DNA of 64,000 nucleotides. Source: Blepharisma stoltei (taxonomy: Eukaryota; Ciliophora; Heterotrichea; Heterotrichida; Blepharismidae). Position numbers and translations under genes: made by a program. The notes below the pieces were generated by a model. The model worked only from the letters and a program-made list of their open reading frames with translations, was not told where the DNA came from and ran no database searches. Each line of letters starts with the position of its first letter. Position 1 is the stretch's first letter. This document shows, piece after piece, positions 33,864 through 46,217 of the stretch. Location: NCBI GenBank assembly GCA_914767885.1, contig CAJZBQ010000033.1:124001-188000 (forward strand), in the 5' to 3' direction.

Positions 33864-34838
33864 CTAGAAGATTTCAATGCTCATTTGCTTATTTATGGTT
33901 TGAGTGGGATTTAGGCTAGTTTCTTTTTCAATAATCACATTGACTGTTTTCTTCAAGCAATTATTTATAATCTTTGAATTAGTGGTATAAAACTCAGATT
34001 CAGAGAGATCCAGCTCCTTTATAGATAATTTCAAGTTATCTAAATTTTGTAAGTTTTTTAGTGTTTTTATTTTAATTAAATCAGTGTCAGCACTCAAAGT
34101 CAAGTTGGGAATATTTTTGCTTGTGCTCTCTATTAATTCATCTTGAGAAATTACGGAAACTGTTAAATCGGGCTCATTCAATTTCAAGTTTAAATTGTGT
34201 TCAGCCTGAAATATAAAATTATGATCTGTTTCATTTAGAATGCTTGATAGCTTGGCACCTAAGTCGTTAATAGCATCTACGTAAATATTCGGTAAGACTT
34301 CTTCAGATTGATTTTCTCTTTTCAGAGGAGTATTGAGACTTTTTGAAAGACTTCCATAAATTTCATAGGGAACTTTTATGAGCTCAGCCAAGTAATTTCT
34401 TGTGAATTCGCCATAAATATCAATCGGATTATTTTCGGCTTCGAAATCATCAGTCACGCAGCTTTTCCAAACAAGAAAAAGGGCATAATTGATTGTAATA
34501 TTTAATTTATAAAAAACTTCCATTTCATTTTGTGATGGTACGTGATCTAGATATAATCCTACAATGTCGCAATCAGGAATCGCTCTTGAAATACCGCTTA
34601 TTTTTTCCTCTGTCTTCTTATAATCGATTTCTTTTCCTTCAGGATTATTTGAATAAATTGCTTCAAATGAGATATCTATCTTAAAGACATCATTTATTTC
34701 ATGTCCCATCAAAATTCCAAGCTTGGGCTGATGGAGATCGCTGTATTGAACCATATAATAAGCTATATTGGCAAGTGCTGAAGGGTGAATTTGCACTTTG
34801 GGGATGAACGTGAATATTGGCTTGTGTGTTTCCTGCAT
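33864..34838 (-). CDS. MPN-domain protein (CSN6/eIF3f-like, without JAMM motif)
   Basis: 324 residues. The N-terminal 140 residues match an MPN domain: VQIHPSALANIAYYMVQ, PKLGILMGHE, FKIDISFEAIY, DYKKTEEKI, IVGLYLDHVPSQNEM. The metal-binding H-x-H...S-x(7)-D signature of active JAMM proteases is absent, so it is a structural MPN subunit like CSN6, Rpn8 or eIF3f. The C-terminal half is helical, consistent with bundle formation in those complexes. Which complex it joins cannot be told by eye. Confidence 0.72.
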   Translation of the reverse strand: MQETHKPIFTFIPKVQIHPSALANIAYYMVQYSDLHQPKLGILMGHEINDVFKIDISFEAIYSNNPEGKEIDYKKTEEKISGISRAIPDCDIVGLYLDHVPSQNEMEVFYKLNITINYALFLVWKSCVTDDFEAENNPIDIYGEFTRNYLAELIKVPYEIYGSLSKSLNTPLKRENQSEEVLPNIYVDAINDLGAKLSSILNETDHNFIFQAEHNLNLKLNEPDLTVSVISQDELIESTSKNIPNLTLSADTDLIKIKTLKNLQNLDNLKLSIKELDLSESEFYTTNSKIINNCLKKTVNVIIEKETSLNPTQTINKQMSIEIF

Positions 34839-35104
34839 TTTTAGTTTATTTTAATAGCCCCATATTAAGTTTCTGTATCAACCCCCCTTCAAATTAATAA
34901 AAACTCAATATCATTAATATGCTTTTCCCTTGTTTACTAAATTAATGTAAAATTTACTAAAATTTGATACGAACCAATTTTAGGAATGATTAGTTTTTAT
35001 AATTGTTAAGTCAAGCTTAATACTCATTAAAAAAGATATTTTCTAATTTTAAAATGAATAAACCACTCATATTTTTATTTATAACACAGATAATAAATTT
35101 ACTA

Positions 35105-38100
35105 TTAAATTGAAGATAAACCTATTCTCTCATTGCTATCATCACCTTTATCATAAGAAATATATAGCATACGAGGTGAATCTTCAGCATCAATCGGGAA
35201 AACTGCATTTACCCTTATAAATTCTTGCTCACTGCTATAGATGCGCCTAAATCTCTGTTCAAAACTCATCGCCATTGAGCTTTTACTCCAAAAACTATCC
35301 CCCATTAACGAAAATCTGAATAGCTCAACTATACTTTTGCCTTCTTTTTTTATTAGCATATTCTTCTTTAATCTTGTATCTACGAACAAACTGCACATGA
35401 TTATCCCAAAAATTCCTAAAAATTGCGTAGCAGTTCATATATAAGGATGTCCATTATTCATTACCATATAAGCCAAGCTTAAAGTGCTATTCCATATAAC
35501 ACATACTATTAAAGAGACTTGTAGTAAACTTGCACGGTCATAATTAAAACTTTTTCGGATCGATATGAAAATTACAAAACAAATCATAATAAACAAATAA
35601 ATAGAGCAATGGACAATTTGATTAGTCTTTTTGAGTGTTTCATATACAGCTATAAGGGATATTTGGACTGCAGCTTTAATTGCCATGCATGATGGGTCTT
35701 CTTTTATATTTAAATCAAATTGATTTTCTTGCCATAAGGGTCTTATTTTAATTGAAATTGCTATGTATATGAAAACTATAAATATTGTTTCAGCTAAAAT
35801 TGTAACATGTTGTGATTTTCAGCATGAAAAATGACAGTCGTAATTAAAATAAGAATCAGTTAAATTTGGTCCTGATCCATGATCACATTGTGTAATTCTT
35901 GATAGCATTGTTAACACAGGCTGAAAAAGAATGCCGTTCATCAAAGGACCCATAATTTCCTCAATTGCAGCAGTAACTTCGAATATTAGGAGATAAGAAG
36001 GAGCAAGGTGACGTTTGACCAATTTGTCAAGCGAGTTTTCTTAACCGATCAAGCGAGAGAAAGGAGTCTAAAATAGGATAAACCACTGATAAGGGAAGGT
36101 CATTGGTGTATATAGGCACTTGCCATACCTCAATTCAACTAGAAACCAAAAGATACAAGTACCTTCGGTTGCGTAAAAAAAAGTTCAAAATAAATCATCT
36201 TTAAGCTCTAAAAGAGTATCCAAATTATAAGAAACTAATAAGCTTGCATCATAATAAAATATATTAAAAGCTTCAAATGATGGCCCTATTCCTTTAAACT
36301 GTAGAGATTCTATAAAAATAACTGACATCATTCAAAGGTCGGGATCTGTAAAATATTTTTGTTCACTGATATTTTCTAATTTATAAGAAAATTTTCCTCT
36401 AATCATGAAAAATGCAAATAAAATACAAAAAATCACTGTAATGGTACAAATAGCAATTGAAATTAGTTTGCTTTTGAAAGAAACCCTAACATTTTTTTCC
36501 TTAAATGGGCATTTGAAATCATTAAAAGTCGAAGGAGCGGAATTTCCTGGCCATACAGTTGGATTAGTAAACTGAAAATAAGTTCCTGAATATGGAGAAA
36601 AATGGCCAACTTCTGTAGTTTCTCATTTATTTGTAGAATTATTATAATAATTGTTGTAGAGACTATAAACAGTTAATCGTCTATCATTTGAGCCGCTTTC
36701 AATAGTAACGACTCCTGAGCAGCCTATAAAGCGGACACTTTTAATAGCTGAGTTCATTAATTGATGGTCTTCATAGTTTTTTCCTGAATTTAATAGCATT
36801 TGAGCTGCTTCTGCAATAGCCCAAACTGCATCATAATGAACACATCTTATTCTGTTTCCATTGCTAGGGTATAATAGATCAAATTCAGCCTTTAGCTTAT
36901 TACCCAGAGTTCCAGTCCATTCTGGAATAAATAAAAAAAGGTTCCATAAAAAAGTTCTTGAATTTTGTCAGTGTTGTATCCATAGGCTTTGAAAAAAATA
37001 TCACTACCAGTTAAGGCGTTTAATAAAAATAAGGCATCTCCTCTTCTCATTCCCATATCATAAAAGCTATCAAAAGTATATATATATGATGGATCAGCCA
37101 TAAAAAGGAAAAATATATTGCAATTTTGATCAATTGCATCTTGAAAATTTTTTCTATAACTCCTCCTCCTTGGTGAATATAAATTGATTCCATCATTTTA
37201 ATTATATTTAGTAAGAAAACTAATTAAATACCAAAAATAAAAATTAGTTATCGCTTATAAAATTTTTCTAATAGAAAAAAAATTGCTGCAATTTCAAGGG
37301 GGCTACTGAACATTAAATGTTTAAATTTTAGCTATAATTTGTTCAGATTTAAAGGGTGAGTAAGTTTCTAATTGAGAAGTATTATAAGTAAAAGGAATTT
37401 TCCTATATTCCTCTTTATTAACTCCCCCTCCTCTCCGTGTGTGAACAAAAAAATTTGTTCACTCACATTAATTTTTATTTTTAAAAACAATTTATATAGA
37501 AATTTTTTTTTCGAAATTTAAAAAAATCTCTTTCTATAAAAATTGGAAGGCAAATATTAATCTAATTCGTAAAATTTATGTTTAAAACGCAATTTGTTTA
37601 AAATTAAACAGAATTAGCTCTAGATTTCATTATAATAATTATCACTTATATATCAAAAATTTGTTTAATAAAAAATTTTCTATTAAAAAAATTTTTGTTC
37701 ACTCGCAGAGGGTGGGTTTTTGGGCAAAAAATAGCGATTTTTCTAATGGTTTTGTTAACTCACGGAGGGAGTAAGAATTTTGATACCTTGAGCCTCTGCA
37801 GACTCAAGAAAAAGTTGATAGACTCCTACATCGTATGCGTCATCTGCATAAAAGACAACGCAGCTTGTCCAGCCCATAACTTTCATATACATAACCCATG
37901 TTTTCCCCATATATTCTGAGTTTGTCGAAACTCTTGTATATGTCGGAAAAATCGTAGAATTTGTTAAAGGAGTTGCTGAATTAACTCCGCTGGCCATAGG
38001 TATAGACATATTCATATTCTTAAATAAGTTCAAGGTATTAATAGAAATTGATAAAAGATAGGAAGCCAAATATGCCACGCCCATCTCATTTTTATTTTCT

Positions 38101-40385
38101 AACTCCCCCTCCTCCGTGAGTGAACAAAATATTTAACAAGATCCCTATTTTTTGCCTAAAATCCACCCTCCATGAGCGAACAAAATTTTTTTTAATAGAT
38201 GGAAAAAAATTTTGATATATCAGTGATAATTATTATAATGAAATCTCGAGCTAATTCTGATTAATTTTAAACAAATTGAGTTTTAAAACATAAATTCTAC
38301 AAATTAAACTAACATTTGCTTTCCAATTTTTGCGAAGTGGGATTTTTTTAATTCGGAAAAAAAAATTCTATAAAATTTATATATAAATGTTTGTAAAAAA
38401 AAAATTAGCCACTCTCCGTGAGCGAACAACAGAGGAAGGGAGTAAATAGCAAGATTTTGCGTAATTATAGATCCAGACGCTCGCTCCACAATTTATTTGG
38501 TCATTTAATTTGAAAATAAAATTTTGTAGGACTTCTTTTGATTCATTGATTTTTTTAATAGCAAAATAAGAACCTTCATGGTTTAAGCCATTAACTGGAT
38601 TTGGTGAATAGCCTGGAGGATTGGAGCTGCCGACATTCCCTGATATTCAAATGCTTATTTTAGATGCTGGAATATTTGTAGATCCTCCTGGGTATGTAAT
38701 ATTTTCGGTGATTTCAAGAGCTTCATTTGATATTTTTCCTACTGAATAGAAGCTGCTGTTTTGTTGGTTAATTATAGTAAAATCCCACTCAAATGATTTT
38801 TTTAATTCTTGAAAACTATTCCAAAGCTGAAATTTGGTAGATATCTGGTTCCCATAACCATTTTCCAGTTTTTTTAAAACAAAAGCTAAGCTATTGGAAT
38901 ATGATTCTTCTTCTGTAACTGAATAAATGTCATTGCTCGGCAAAATTAATAAAGATCCATCAATTACTGAGTTATTTAAACATGAATGCCCTAATATTAT
39001 CAGATATCCGGAAATAATCATATTATAGAAAATTAAGCTGCTTTGAATTTTTTTACAATTTTCTGAGTCAGCTAAAATTAATATGTAAGCGATACCTGAT
39101 GGTTTTAGATCTTTTGATATAATATTATTGATTGATTCTTGGTCTAAGTCACATGAAATTGCAATTGAAAATAAATTTAACTGTAAACGAGTATCAAAAA
39201 ATCGAACTAGGAATTCTTTTCTTCACTCCCCTTTTAAATGGAACAAAATATAGATAAAATTTTCATTTTTTGGGTGCATTACCTCCTATTTAAATTGGAA
39301 CAAAAATACTAATTTTTAAATTTTTAATTTTTTTTTTAAAAAATTGACCTATATTGGGACAGGTAGTTTGTTTCAATTTATAGGGGATAGGGAGTCAGTA
39401 AAAACTCATACAATGGCTAATTTTTGTATATCGAGATAATGTATTAATTTTTCATAACTCCCCATCCTTGATCGAACGACTCGCAATCGTTCGATCAAGG
39501 ATGGGGGTTAAAAAAAATTATATATAAAATAAAAATATATATATATATTTTTTTATTTCCTTTTAAATAAGAGGGTTAAGAGTATTTAATAATTATTTTT
39601 ACAGCAAAAAATTGATTTAATTTCATAAAAATACCAATTTTTAATATTTTGATTTATTAGTTACCCCTTTAAAACTGTGTAAATTTTAATTTGCTCCTTA
39701 TTAAATTAAATTTTTTTTTTTAAAAATTTAAAGAATCTCTATTTTTTAGATTATTGAGTTTTTAAGCCTAGGTTGACGACTAAATCACTTCGTATGGTTG
39801 ATTTCAAAGCTTTCTGTCGTCTCAAAGTCTCTGAAAGCAACTTCATCATGTATCTTTCCCAAGCTTTTGATAACTAATATAGTTTTATATATATAAAAAT
39901 TGTCATGATATTAAAATCGTGGATCAAGGATGGGGGTTAATTTCCCCAATTTTTAGGAATTTTTACAGTCAATCGTTCGATCAAGGATGGGGAGTAAGCA
40001 TTTTTTATTGTTTGCAATGATGGCTGAGTCGTAAATGCTAAAGTATTGCTATCTGGCACAATTGAAATATTTTTAGTATAAATGACAGGAATTTGCAAGT
40101 CTGAAGCATAATTTTGTATTTCATAGCTCAACTGAAGGTCATATGTTTCATCAATAATTAAAATATTTTCATCATCTAAAGCATCGAAAAATTGCTGAAA
40201 ACTATTATTCAAGTTAATTTTGGTAATTTCTGTTTGGTTGTCGTTCTTGTAAGTATCTGTAAATTGCTGGACAGAGGGTTTTATAATAGATGGAGTATAA
40301 GGGCTTAGGTAAAAATACACATGGAAGTGTGCAGATGATGCCAATATAAGAAAAAGTCAACTCACAAAAGAATCCTTTCTTTCAT
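35105..40385 (-). CDS. Receptor copy B, five delimited IESs and a likely frameshift
   Basis: Starts MKERILLWVDFFLILASSAHFH (40385), with the same domain order as copy A: ectodomain with LIIDETYDLQLSYEIQ, MGVAYLASYL, MGWTSCVVFYADDAYD, SDIFFKAYGYN; membrane part with PYSGTYFQFTNPTVWPGNSAP, NYDCHFSC and KSFNYDRASLL. IESs at 39455-39994, 39233-39394, 38100-38442, 37419-37771 and 37157-37360 resolve against copy C. Another block about 35,990-36,185 interrupts the membrane part but its ends are ambiguous. Just beyond the TCA-flanked IES, copy C has GAAGAAAATGAA where B has one base fewer, so the frame is lost unless this is an assembly error. Possibly a pseudogene. Confidence 0.75.
35990..36185. 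other. Probable IES in receptor copy B, boundaries unresolved
   Basis: Copy B matches copy C up to about 36,185 (FWTFFYATEG...FWFLVEL) and again from about 35,990 (LLIFEVTAAIEE). The DNA between has stops and GC-richer repeat-like sequence. Several TA pairs would restore a frame, differing by up to about ten residues. Confidence 0.5.
37157..37360 (+). mobile_element. MITE-type IES (204 bp)
   Basis: TAA at 37157-37159 and 37361-37363. Starts CTCCTCCTCC; the right part has TTTCAAGGGGG and TTGTTCAGATTTAAAGGG. Removal restores the alignment with copy C (YRKN...QLEN region). Confidence 0.8.
37419..37771 (+). mobile_element. MITE-type IES with GTGTGTGAACAAA repeats (353 bp)
   Basis: TAA at 37419-37421 and 37772-37774. 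Hairpin left end, shared AT-rich core, double-repeat right end. Rejoins the sequence to match copy C (RKIPFTYNTS...NEE region). Confidence 0.9.
38100..38442 (-). mobile_element. MITE-type IES with GTGAGTGAACAAA repeats (343 bp)
   Basis: TAA at 38100-38102 and 38443-38445. Inverted orientation. It sits at the same coding position as the short IES 48843-48927 of copy D. Confidence 0.9.
39233..39394 (-). mobile_element. Short MITE-type IES flanked by TCA, not TA (162 bp)
   Basis: TCA at 39233-39235 and 39395-39397. Starts CTCCCCTTTTAAATGGAACAAA, then the spacer and TTTAAATTGGAACAAA; ends in GGGATAGGGAG. No TA pair at its edges restores the alignment with copy C, while removal between the TCA copies does, apart from one missing base just beyond it. 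Confidence 0.8.
39455..39994 (+). mobile_element. MITE-type IES with CTTGATCGAACGA repeats (540 bp)
   Basis: TAA at 39455-39457 and 39995-39997. Left hairpin CATCCTTGATCGAACGA with its inverse; right end has GGATCAAGGATGGGGG, the spacer CCCCAATTTTTAGGAATTTTT and TCGTTCGATCAAGGATGGGG. Same plan as the other MITEs with a different word. Removal rejoins sequence aligning with copy C. Confidence 0.88.
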
Positions 40386-41476
40386 TTATTTTATCAAGCT
40401 CAAAAACGATTCTAACATATAAAGTTAAATTTCTCTACAATTATTTAATCGTTGAAGATGAAGCTTAATGTCTTTTAATAATGCAAAGTAAAGTACATTT
40501 TTTAAATCTCATAGCATCCTTATCATAAAAGATTGGCCAGTAGAAATTATTTTCACATATGACTGAGCTAAACGTGTTTTATTTGTTTTATATTAACTGT
40601 TAGTTTCACGAGATAATTAAAATTAGAAAAATATGGAAGTTTCACTAAATTTACAATTTTTATTTAGCTAAATTCCTCTTTCTTCCCCATATACATGAGC
40701 GAAAAGGGGGTTAATTTTTTTTTTAAAAATTTATATTAAATTTTATATTTTTTTTCAAAATTAAAAAAAAAAAAATTCCAAAATTGGAAAGCAAGCCTTA
40801 ATTTAATTTGGAAAATTTATGTTTTAAAGTGCAAGCTGTTTAAAATTAAAAGAATTAGCTAGAGATTTCATTATAATAATTATCACTTTATATATCAAAA
40901 TTTTTTTAATAAAAAATTTTTAGCTGGTTCACGGTGGATTTCTCCAATTGTTTTGGCGTTTGTTCACTGTAGGGGAGTTAGAAAATTATTAATATCGAGA
41001 TATGAAATTATAAAGAATTAATAAAGAAGGTAATAGAGTGTTATTTTTTAATTATTTGAAACAATTAAGTATAAGTCTAGCTAATAAAATTTTAGTGCCT
41101 TCTTCCAATAAACTTATTATTTTTTAGCACTTATATTACTCAATTTTTGCATTAAAATAACTAAGTTTCAATAAGTAAATATTAAGATGATTAAAAAGCT
41201 AATAACTGGATAATTAAAGGAAATATCAAATTGCTCTATTTATTTCTAGAATTCCAGTCATGCTTTTGATCAATAAAACAAATATAGGCCATAATTCTAT
41301 TTAATCATAAATAGCAAGCTTCAAATAGGTGTTTATTATAAAAAGATTAATATCTAATCTAAGAAAATAGCAATACCTCCACTAATAACCTTAATTATTA
41401 AAAATTGAGATATTAGCAACTCCTATTTGCCAAAAAATGGCATTACTATCAAAAAGTGGAATTTTCTATCTTATTT
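40386..41476. other. Intergenic stretch between receptor copies B and C
   Basis: AT rich, no coding block. Contains a degenerate MITE-type copy at about 40,690-40,978 and nothing else I can support. Confidence 0.6.
40690..40978 (+). mobile_element. Degenerate intergenic MITE-type element
   Basis: Left remnant CATGAGCGAAAAGGGGGTTAA, the shared core (GGAAAGCAAGCCTTAATT, GAATTAGCTAGAGATTTCAT) and a right end TTTGTTCACTGTAGGGGAGTTA. The left boundary is decayed. Confidence 0.7.
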
Positions 41477-44400
41477 TCAAAATTCTTTGCTACAATTTAA
41501 AGCTTTATTTGTTTCACTAGGCATTGAAAATATGGGGAAAATACTCCACGCTTGTTTTTCTGGGCTTTCCTCACCTTTATTATCTGAAATATACGGCATT
41601 TTAGGTGAATCTACAATATTCATTGGGGCAATTGAGTGCATTCTGTTTGAGTTCTCTTCATTTAGATAAAGATTAACAAATCTCTGGTCTAAATTCATTG
41701 ACCTTGAGCTTTGGCTTCAAAAGTTACTCCCCATTAATGAAAAACGGAATAGCTTTAATATGCTTTTGCCTTCTTTTTTAATTAAAATTGACGGTGGCAG
41801 TCTTCTCATTGCTCAAACACTGCACATAATCACAGTAAAAATTCCTAAAAACTGGACGATAAGCCATATATAGGAATGGCCAGTATTTATGATGATATAA
41901 GCTAAACTTAAAATACTGTTCCATATAACGCATACAGTTAAACAAATTTGAAATAAATTAGCGCGGTCATAATTAAAGCATTTCCTAAAGGCTATAAAAA
42001 TCAGATAAAAAATCATAATAAATAAAAAAATCGAGCAGTGGATAATTTTGTTTGTTTTATGTAGAGTTTCATATATTGCAATAAGAATAGTTTGAACCAA
42101 ACCTTTTATCATCATACAGGCAGGATCCTCTTTTATGTTCAAGTCAAACTGATTTTCTTGCCATAAAGGTCGAATTTTAAGAGAAAATGCAATATAAATA
42201 AAAGCAATAAGGACAGTTGGTATCATAATTGAAAAATAGTGGGAATCTCAACATGAAAAATGGCAGTCATAATTGAAAAATGCATCAGTTAAATCTTCTC
42301 CTGACCCATAATCACATTGAGTAATTTTCAATAGCATTGATAGTATCGGCTGAAAAAATATTCCAGCCATCAAGGCACCTATAATTTCTTCAATTTTAAC
42401 GGCTGTCTCATATATCCAATATAACCCAATTTTTTCAATTTTTATTACTATTATTAATTGGAGCGCAAATCAGAATAAACCAAAAAATATTGTTCCATAA
42501 AAAAACCTTCAGAACGTTTCGTCTTTAAACCCCGAAAAAAATTCTAAATTATAAGACATTACTGAGCATATATCATAATAAAGGGCATTGAAGGCTTCAA
42601 ATGATGGCCCTATGCCTTGAAATTGTAAAGATTCAATAAAAATAATTGCCATCATTCAATTGTCAGGATCTGTAAAATATTTTTGCTCACTGATTTTTTC
42701 TAATTCATAAGAAAACTTGACTTTAATAATAAAAAATACAAATAAAATACAAAAAATCACTGTACAGAGACAAATACTCATTGAAATTAGTTTACTTTTA
42801 ATAGAAATGTGAACCTTTTTATTTTTGTAAGGGCAGTCATAGTGTTTAAAAGTAGAAGGAGCAGAATTTCCTGGCCATACAATAGGATTAGTAAGCTGAA
42901 AAAAAGTTCCTGACTCCCCTCCTTTAAATTTGTGACAAAAAACTTTGTTCCAATTTAAAGGGGTAAAGAAAATTATTTAAAAAAAATTAAAATGAAATTT
43001 TTCATAAAAAAAAAAATTATATAAAAATTCAGCCCAAAAAATTCAAAAATTTATCGGATTAGATTAATAAATTTGTTTAATAAAATGCTAATTACTATTT
43101 ATCCTTTAAAAAAAAGCAAGATATAACTAAATTTTCATTATAAGTTAATACGCCACTATTAATTGGTATCAAAACTATTTACACAAAAATTTTTAATTTG
43201 TTAAAGAATTCGCATTCAATTTATATCAAATTTATTTAAATAAAATATTATAAAAAAAAATTAAATTTTTTTTAAAAATTTAGCAATGAAAGTTAATAAA
43301 TTTATTTAAAGAAGTTGCTCTCTTTATACTCTCTTCTTTAAAAATGAGCAAGATATAGCTAAATTTTTTAATTTAATTAAGAAGAAACATTTAACTTATA
43401 TCAAAAACTTTTTATATAAAAACTATGATTTTTAAATAAAAAATTTTTTATTATAAAATTGAATTTTTTTTTCAATTTAAAGGGGTCAATTTAACAAAAA
43501 AATGGGAAATTTTACCGATAATTTGTTCCAATTTAAAGGAGGGAGGAGTGAGTATGGTGAGAAATGGCCAACTTCATTAGCTATTCATTTATTTGTAGAA
43601 TTGTCATAATATGAGTTGTAAAGACTATAAATATTAAGTCTTCTATCATTTGAGCCATTTTCAATCATAACACTTCCAGAGCAGCCTCGAAAACGGACGT
43701 TTTTTATAGCTGAATTCATTGCATGATAGTCTTCATAGTTTTTTCCTGAATTTATTAGCATTTGAACTGCTTCTGCAATCGCTCAAACTGCGTCATAATG
43801 AACGCATCTTATTCTATTCCCATGAAGTGGGTATAATTGGTCAAATTCAATTTTAAGCTTATTTCCGAGCGTCCCAATCCATTCTGGAATAAATAAATAC
43901 AAAATTCCATTTAAAAGTTGTGCTGTTTTAGCAGTGTTTACTCCTGGAGTCGCATACAAAAGATCACTGCCAGTTAAGCCGTTTATTAAAAATAAGGCAT
44001 CCCCTTTTCTAATCCCCATATCATATAAGCTATTGAAAACATATAAAAATGACGGATCAGCACAAAATAGAAAAAAAATATTGCAATTTTGATCTATTGC
44101 TTCTTGAAAGTTTTTTCTATAATTTTCTAACTGCGACGTATTATACATAAAAGGGATTTTTCTAAATTCTTCTTTATTAAGAATTGTTATGCCTTGGGAT
44201 TCTGAAGTCTGAAGAAAATTTTGATAGACACTTACATCATATGCGTCATCAGCATAAAGGAGGACACAGCTTGTCCATCCCATAACTTTCATATAGATGA
44301 CTCATGTTTTCCCCATATAGTCTGAGCTTGTGGAGATCCTTGTAAAAGCTGGGAATATTGTAGAATTTGATAAACTGTGAGCCGAGTTAGCACCGCTAAC

Positions 44401-45741
44401 CATAGGTATAGAAAAATTTGTTTCTTTAAATAAATTTAAGGTTGCAATAGAAATTGATGAAAGATAGGAAGCTAAATATGCAACGCCCATTTCACTTCTT
44501 TTTTCTAGGTAGCAATTATTAGCAAAATCATTGATTCAAACGCTAGCTCCACAATTTATTTGGTCGTTTAGTTTTAAGTAAAAATTTTGCAAAATTTCTT
44601 TTGATGTATTGATCTTCTGAACTGCAAAATGAGTGCCTTCGTGATATAATTTATTAACAGCGCTCTCCAAATAGCCTGGAGGATTAAAAGTTCCAACGTT
44701 TCCTGATATTAAAATATTTATTCTTGAAGACACTGGGAGATCTTCTGCTCCTCCTGGATACTGAATATTCCCAATAATTTCAATTTTTCCATTTGAAATT
44801 TTTCCTACATTATAAAAATTGCTGTTTTTTCTGTTAATTATTGTAAAATCCCATACAAAGGATTTTTTGAATTCTTGAAAGCTATGCCAAAACTGTAATT
44901 TTGTAAATGTCTGATTTCCATATTTATTTTCCAAACTATCTAGCAGCAAAATTAAATTATTGACGTATGATTCTTCTTCAGTAGATGAATAGATGTCTAT
45001 ATTAGGCAAAATTGATATTGATCCATCAATTATTGCATTATTTAAGCATGAGTGTCCTAATATAATTAAATAGCCAGATTTGACCATATTATAATCAATT
45101 AAACTTTTTTGGATGTTTTTACAATTTTCTGAGTCAGCTAAAACTATGATATTGGCTATCCCAGAAGGCTTTAGTTCTCTTGATATAATGTGATTAATCA
45201 AGTCTTGATTTAAGTTGTCTGAAATTACAATAGAGTTTACCTCAAAATGAGGATCATTATCAAAAAATCTTACCAAAAATTCATTTTCTTCTGTGTATAC
45301 TCATACTATTGCTAGTTTTTGAATGCCAAAGTGATGCATCAATTTATCATAAGCATCATTTATTAATGATAATGGTGAGTGGGCTATGTATGTAAAAGGA
45401 CTATTATCTGCTATAGCTGAACTATTTTTAGTATAAAAAATTGGGATTTGAGCATTTAAAGCATATTTTTGTATTTTATAGCTCAGTTTAAGATTATATG
45501 TTTCATCAATGATTATAATTATATCATCCCCAAAATTTGATTGACGTGGCTGAAAGTTTTCATTTAAGAAAATTCTTGATATTTCTTTTTGAGTATTAGG
45601 CTCATAAGTATCAATAAATGCTCCAACAGAAGATTTAATTTTTGCTGGAGTATAAGAGCTAAAATACAAAAAGATAGGTAAACTTGCCGCAATTAGAGCT
45701 CTAATACAAATTGTTATCAAATAGCAACTCAGTCTTTTCAT
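41477..45741 (-). CDS. Receptor copy C, intact after one IES
   Basis: The clearest copy. Removing only 42911-43548 leaves 1,208 residues. Signal anchor MKRLSCYLITICIRALIAA; ectodomain with IIIDETYNLKLSYKIQ, LAIVWVYTEENEFLVRFF, GHSCLNNAIIDGS, QINCGASVW, MGVAYLASYLSS, GANSAHSLSN, MGWTSCVLLYADDAYD, GSDLLYATPG, RIRCVHYDAVWAIAEAV, RFRGCSGSV; then SPYSGTFFQLTNPIVWPGNSAP and about seven membrane segments with LQFQGIGPSFEAFN, FNYDCHFSCWDSHY and KCFNYDRANLF; tail of about 70 residues. Trp codons TGA at several conserved sites. Class C GPCR-like layout; ligand unknown. Confidence 0.88.
42911..43548 (+). mobile_element. MITE-type IES flanked by TGA, not TA (638 bp)
   Basis: TGA at 42911-42913 and 43549-43551. 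Ends are CTCCCCTCCTTTAAATT... and ...CAATTTAAAGGAGGGAGGAG; four copies of the word TTTAAATTGGAACAAA in the family arrangement. Removal between the TGA copies gives GHFSPYSGTFFQ, identical in spacing to SPYSGTYFQ of copy B, and makes the whole gene a single frame. There is no TA at the left edge. Confidence 0.88.
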
Positions 45742-46217
45742 AATTTTTTTTATATGCGTTTAAATTTAAAATTTTTGATAAGTTAAAAGTAAAATTATAA
45801 TTTATTGAATACTTTGTAAGATCATAATTCTAATGCAAAAATTAAATTTAAAATTAAATGTAAAGCAAAAATACGCTTTTTTGGAGAGTCTTCAATATAA
45901 AATCAAATTAGAAATATGTTATTATAGTATGCCAAAAAAGCATTTAATTTTGAATTATAAAAAATCCTTTTTCTTGATATAGCGAAAATTAAAAACAAAA
46001 TTAGTGGCAGAACTAAAATTTAATAAAATCATGTCCTATTAATAAGTTGTGAATACTCATACTATTGTACCAAAGTGATGTATCAATTTATCATAAGCAT
46101 CATTTATTAATGACAATGGCGAGTATGATTAATAGGAGCATCCATTAATACTCTATAATTACCAAAAATGATAGGTTTAATCAATTTATTCGAAATTAAT
46201 ATAGTTTTATTCATATT
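45742..46217. other. Intergenic stretch with a receptor gene fragment
   Basis: Between copies C and D. AT rich. At about 46,045-46,135 a block repeats part of the copy C ectodomain (the same sequence as about 45,295-45,380, about 90 bp), a partial duplicate. Confidence 0.6.
46045..46135 (-). pseudogene. Fragment of receptor ectodomain (about 90 bp)
   Basis: Matches the coding DNA of copy C around its LMHHFGIQKLAIVW segment, with small gaps, and is not joined to any frame. Confidence 0.65.
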
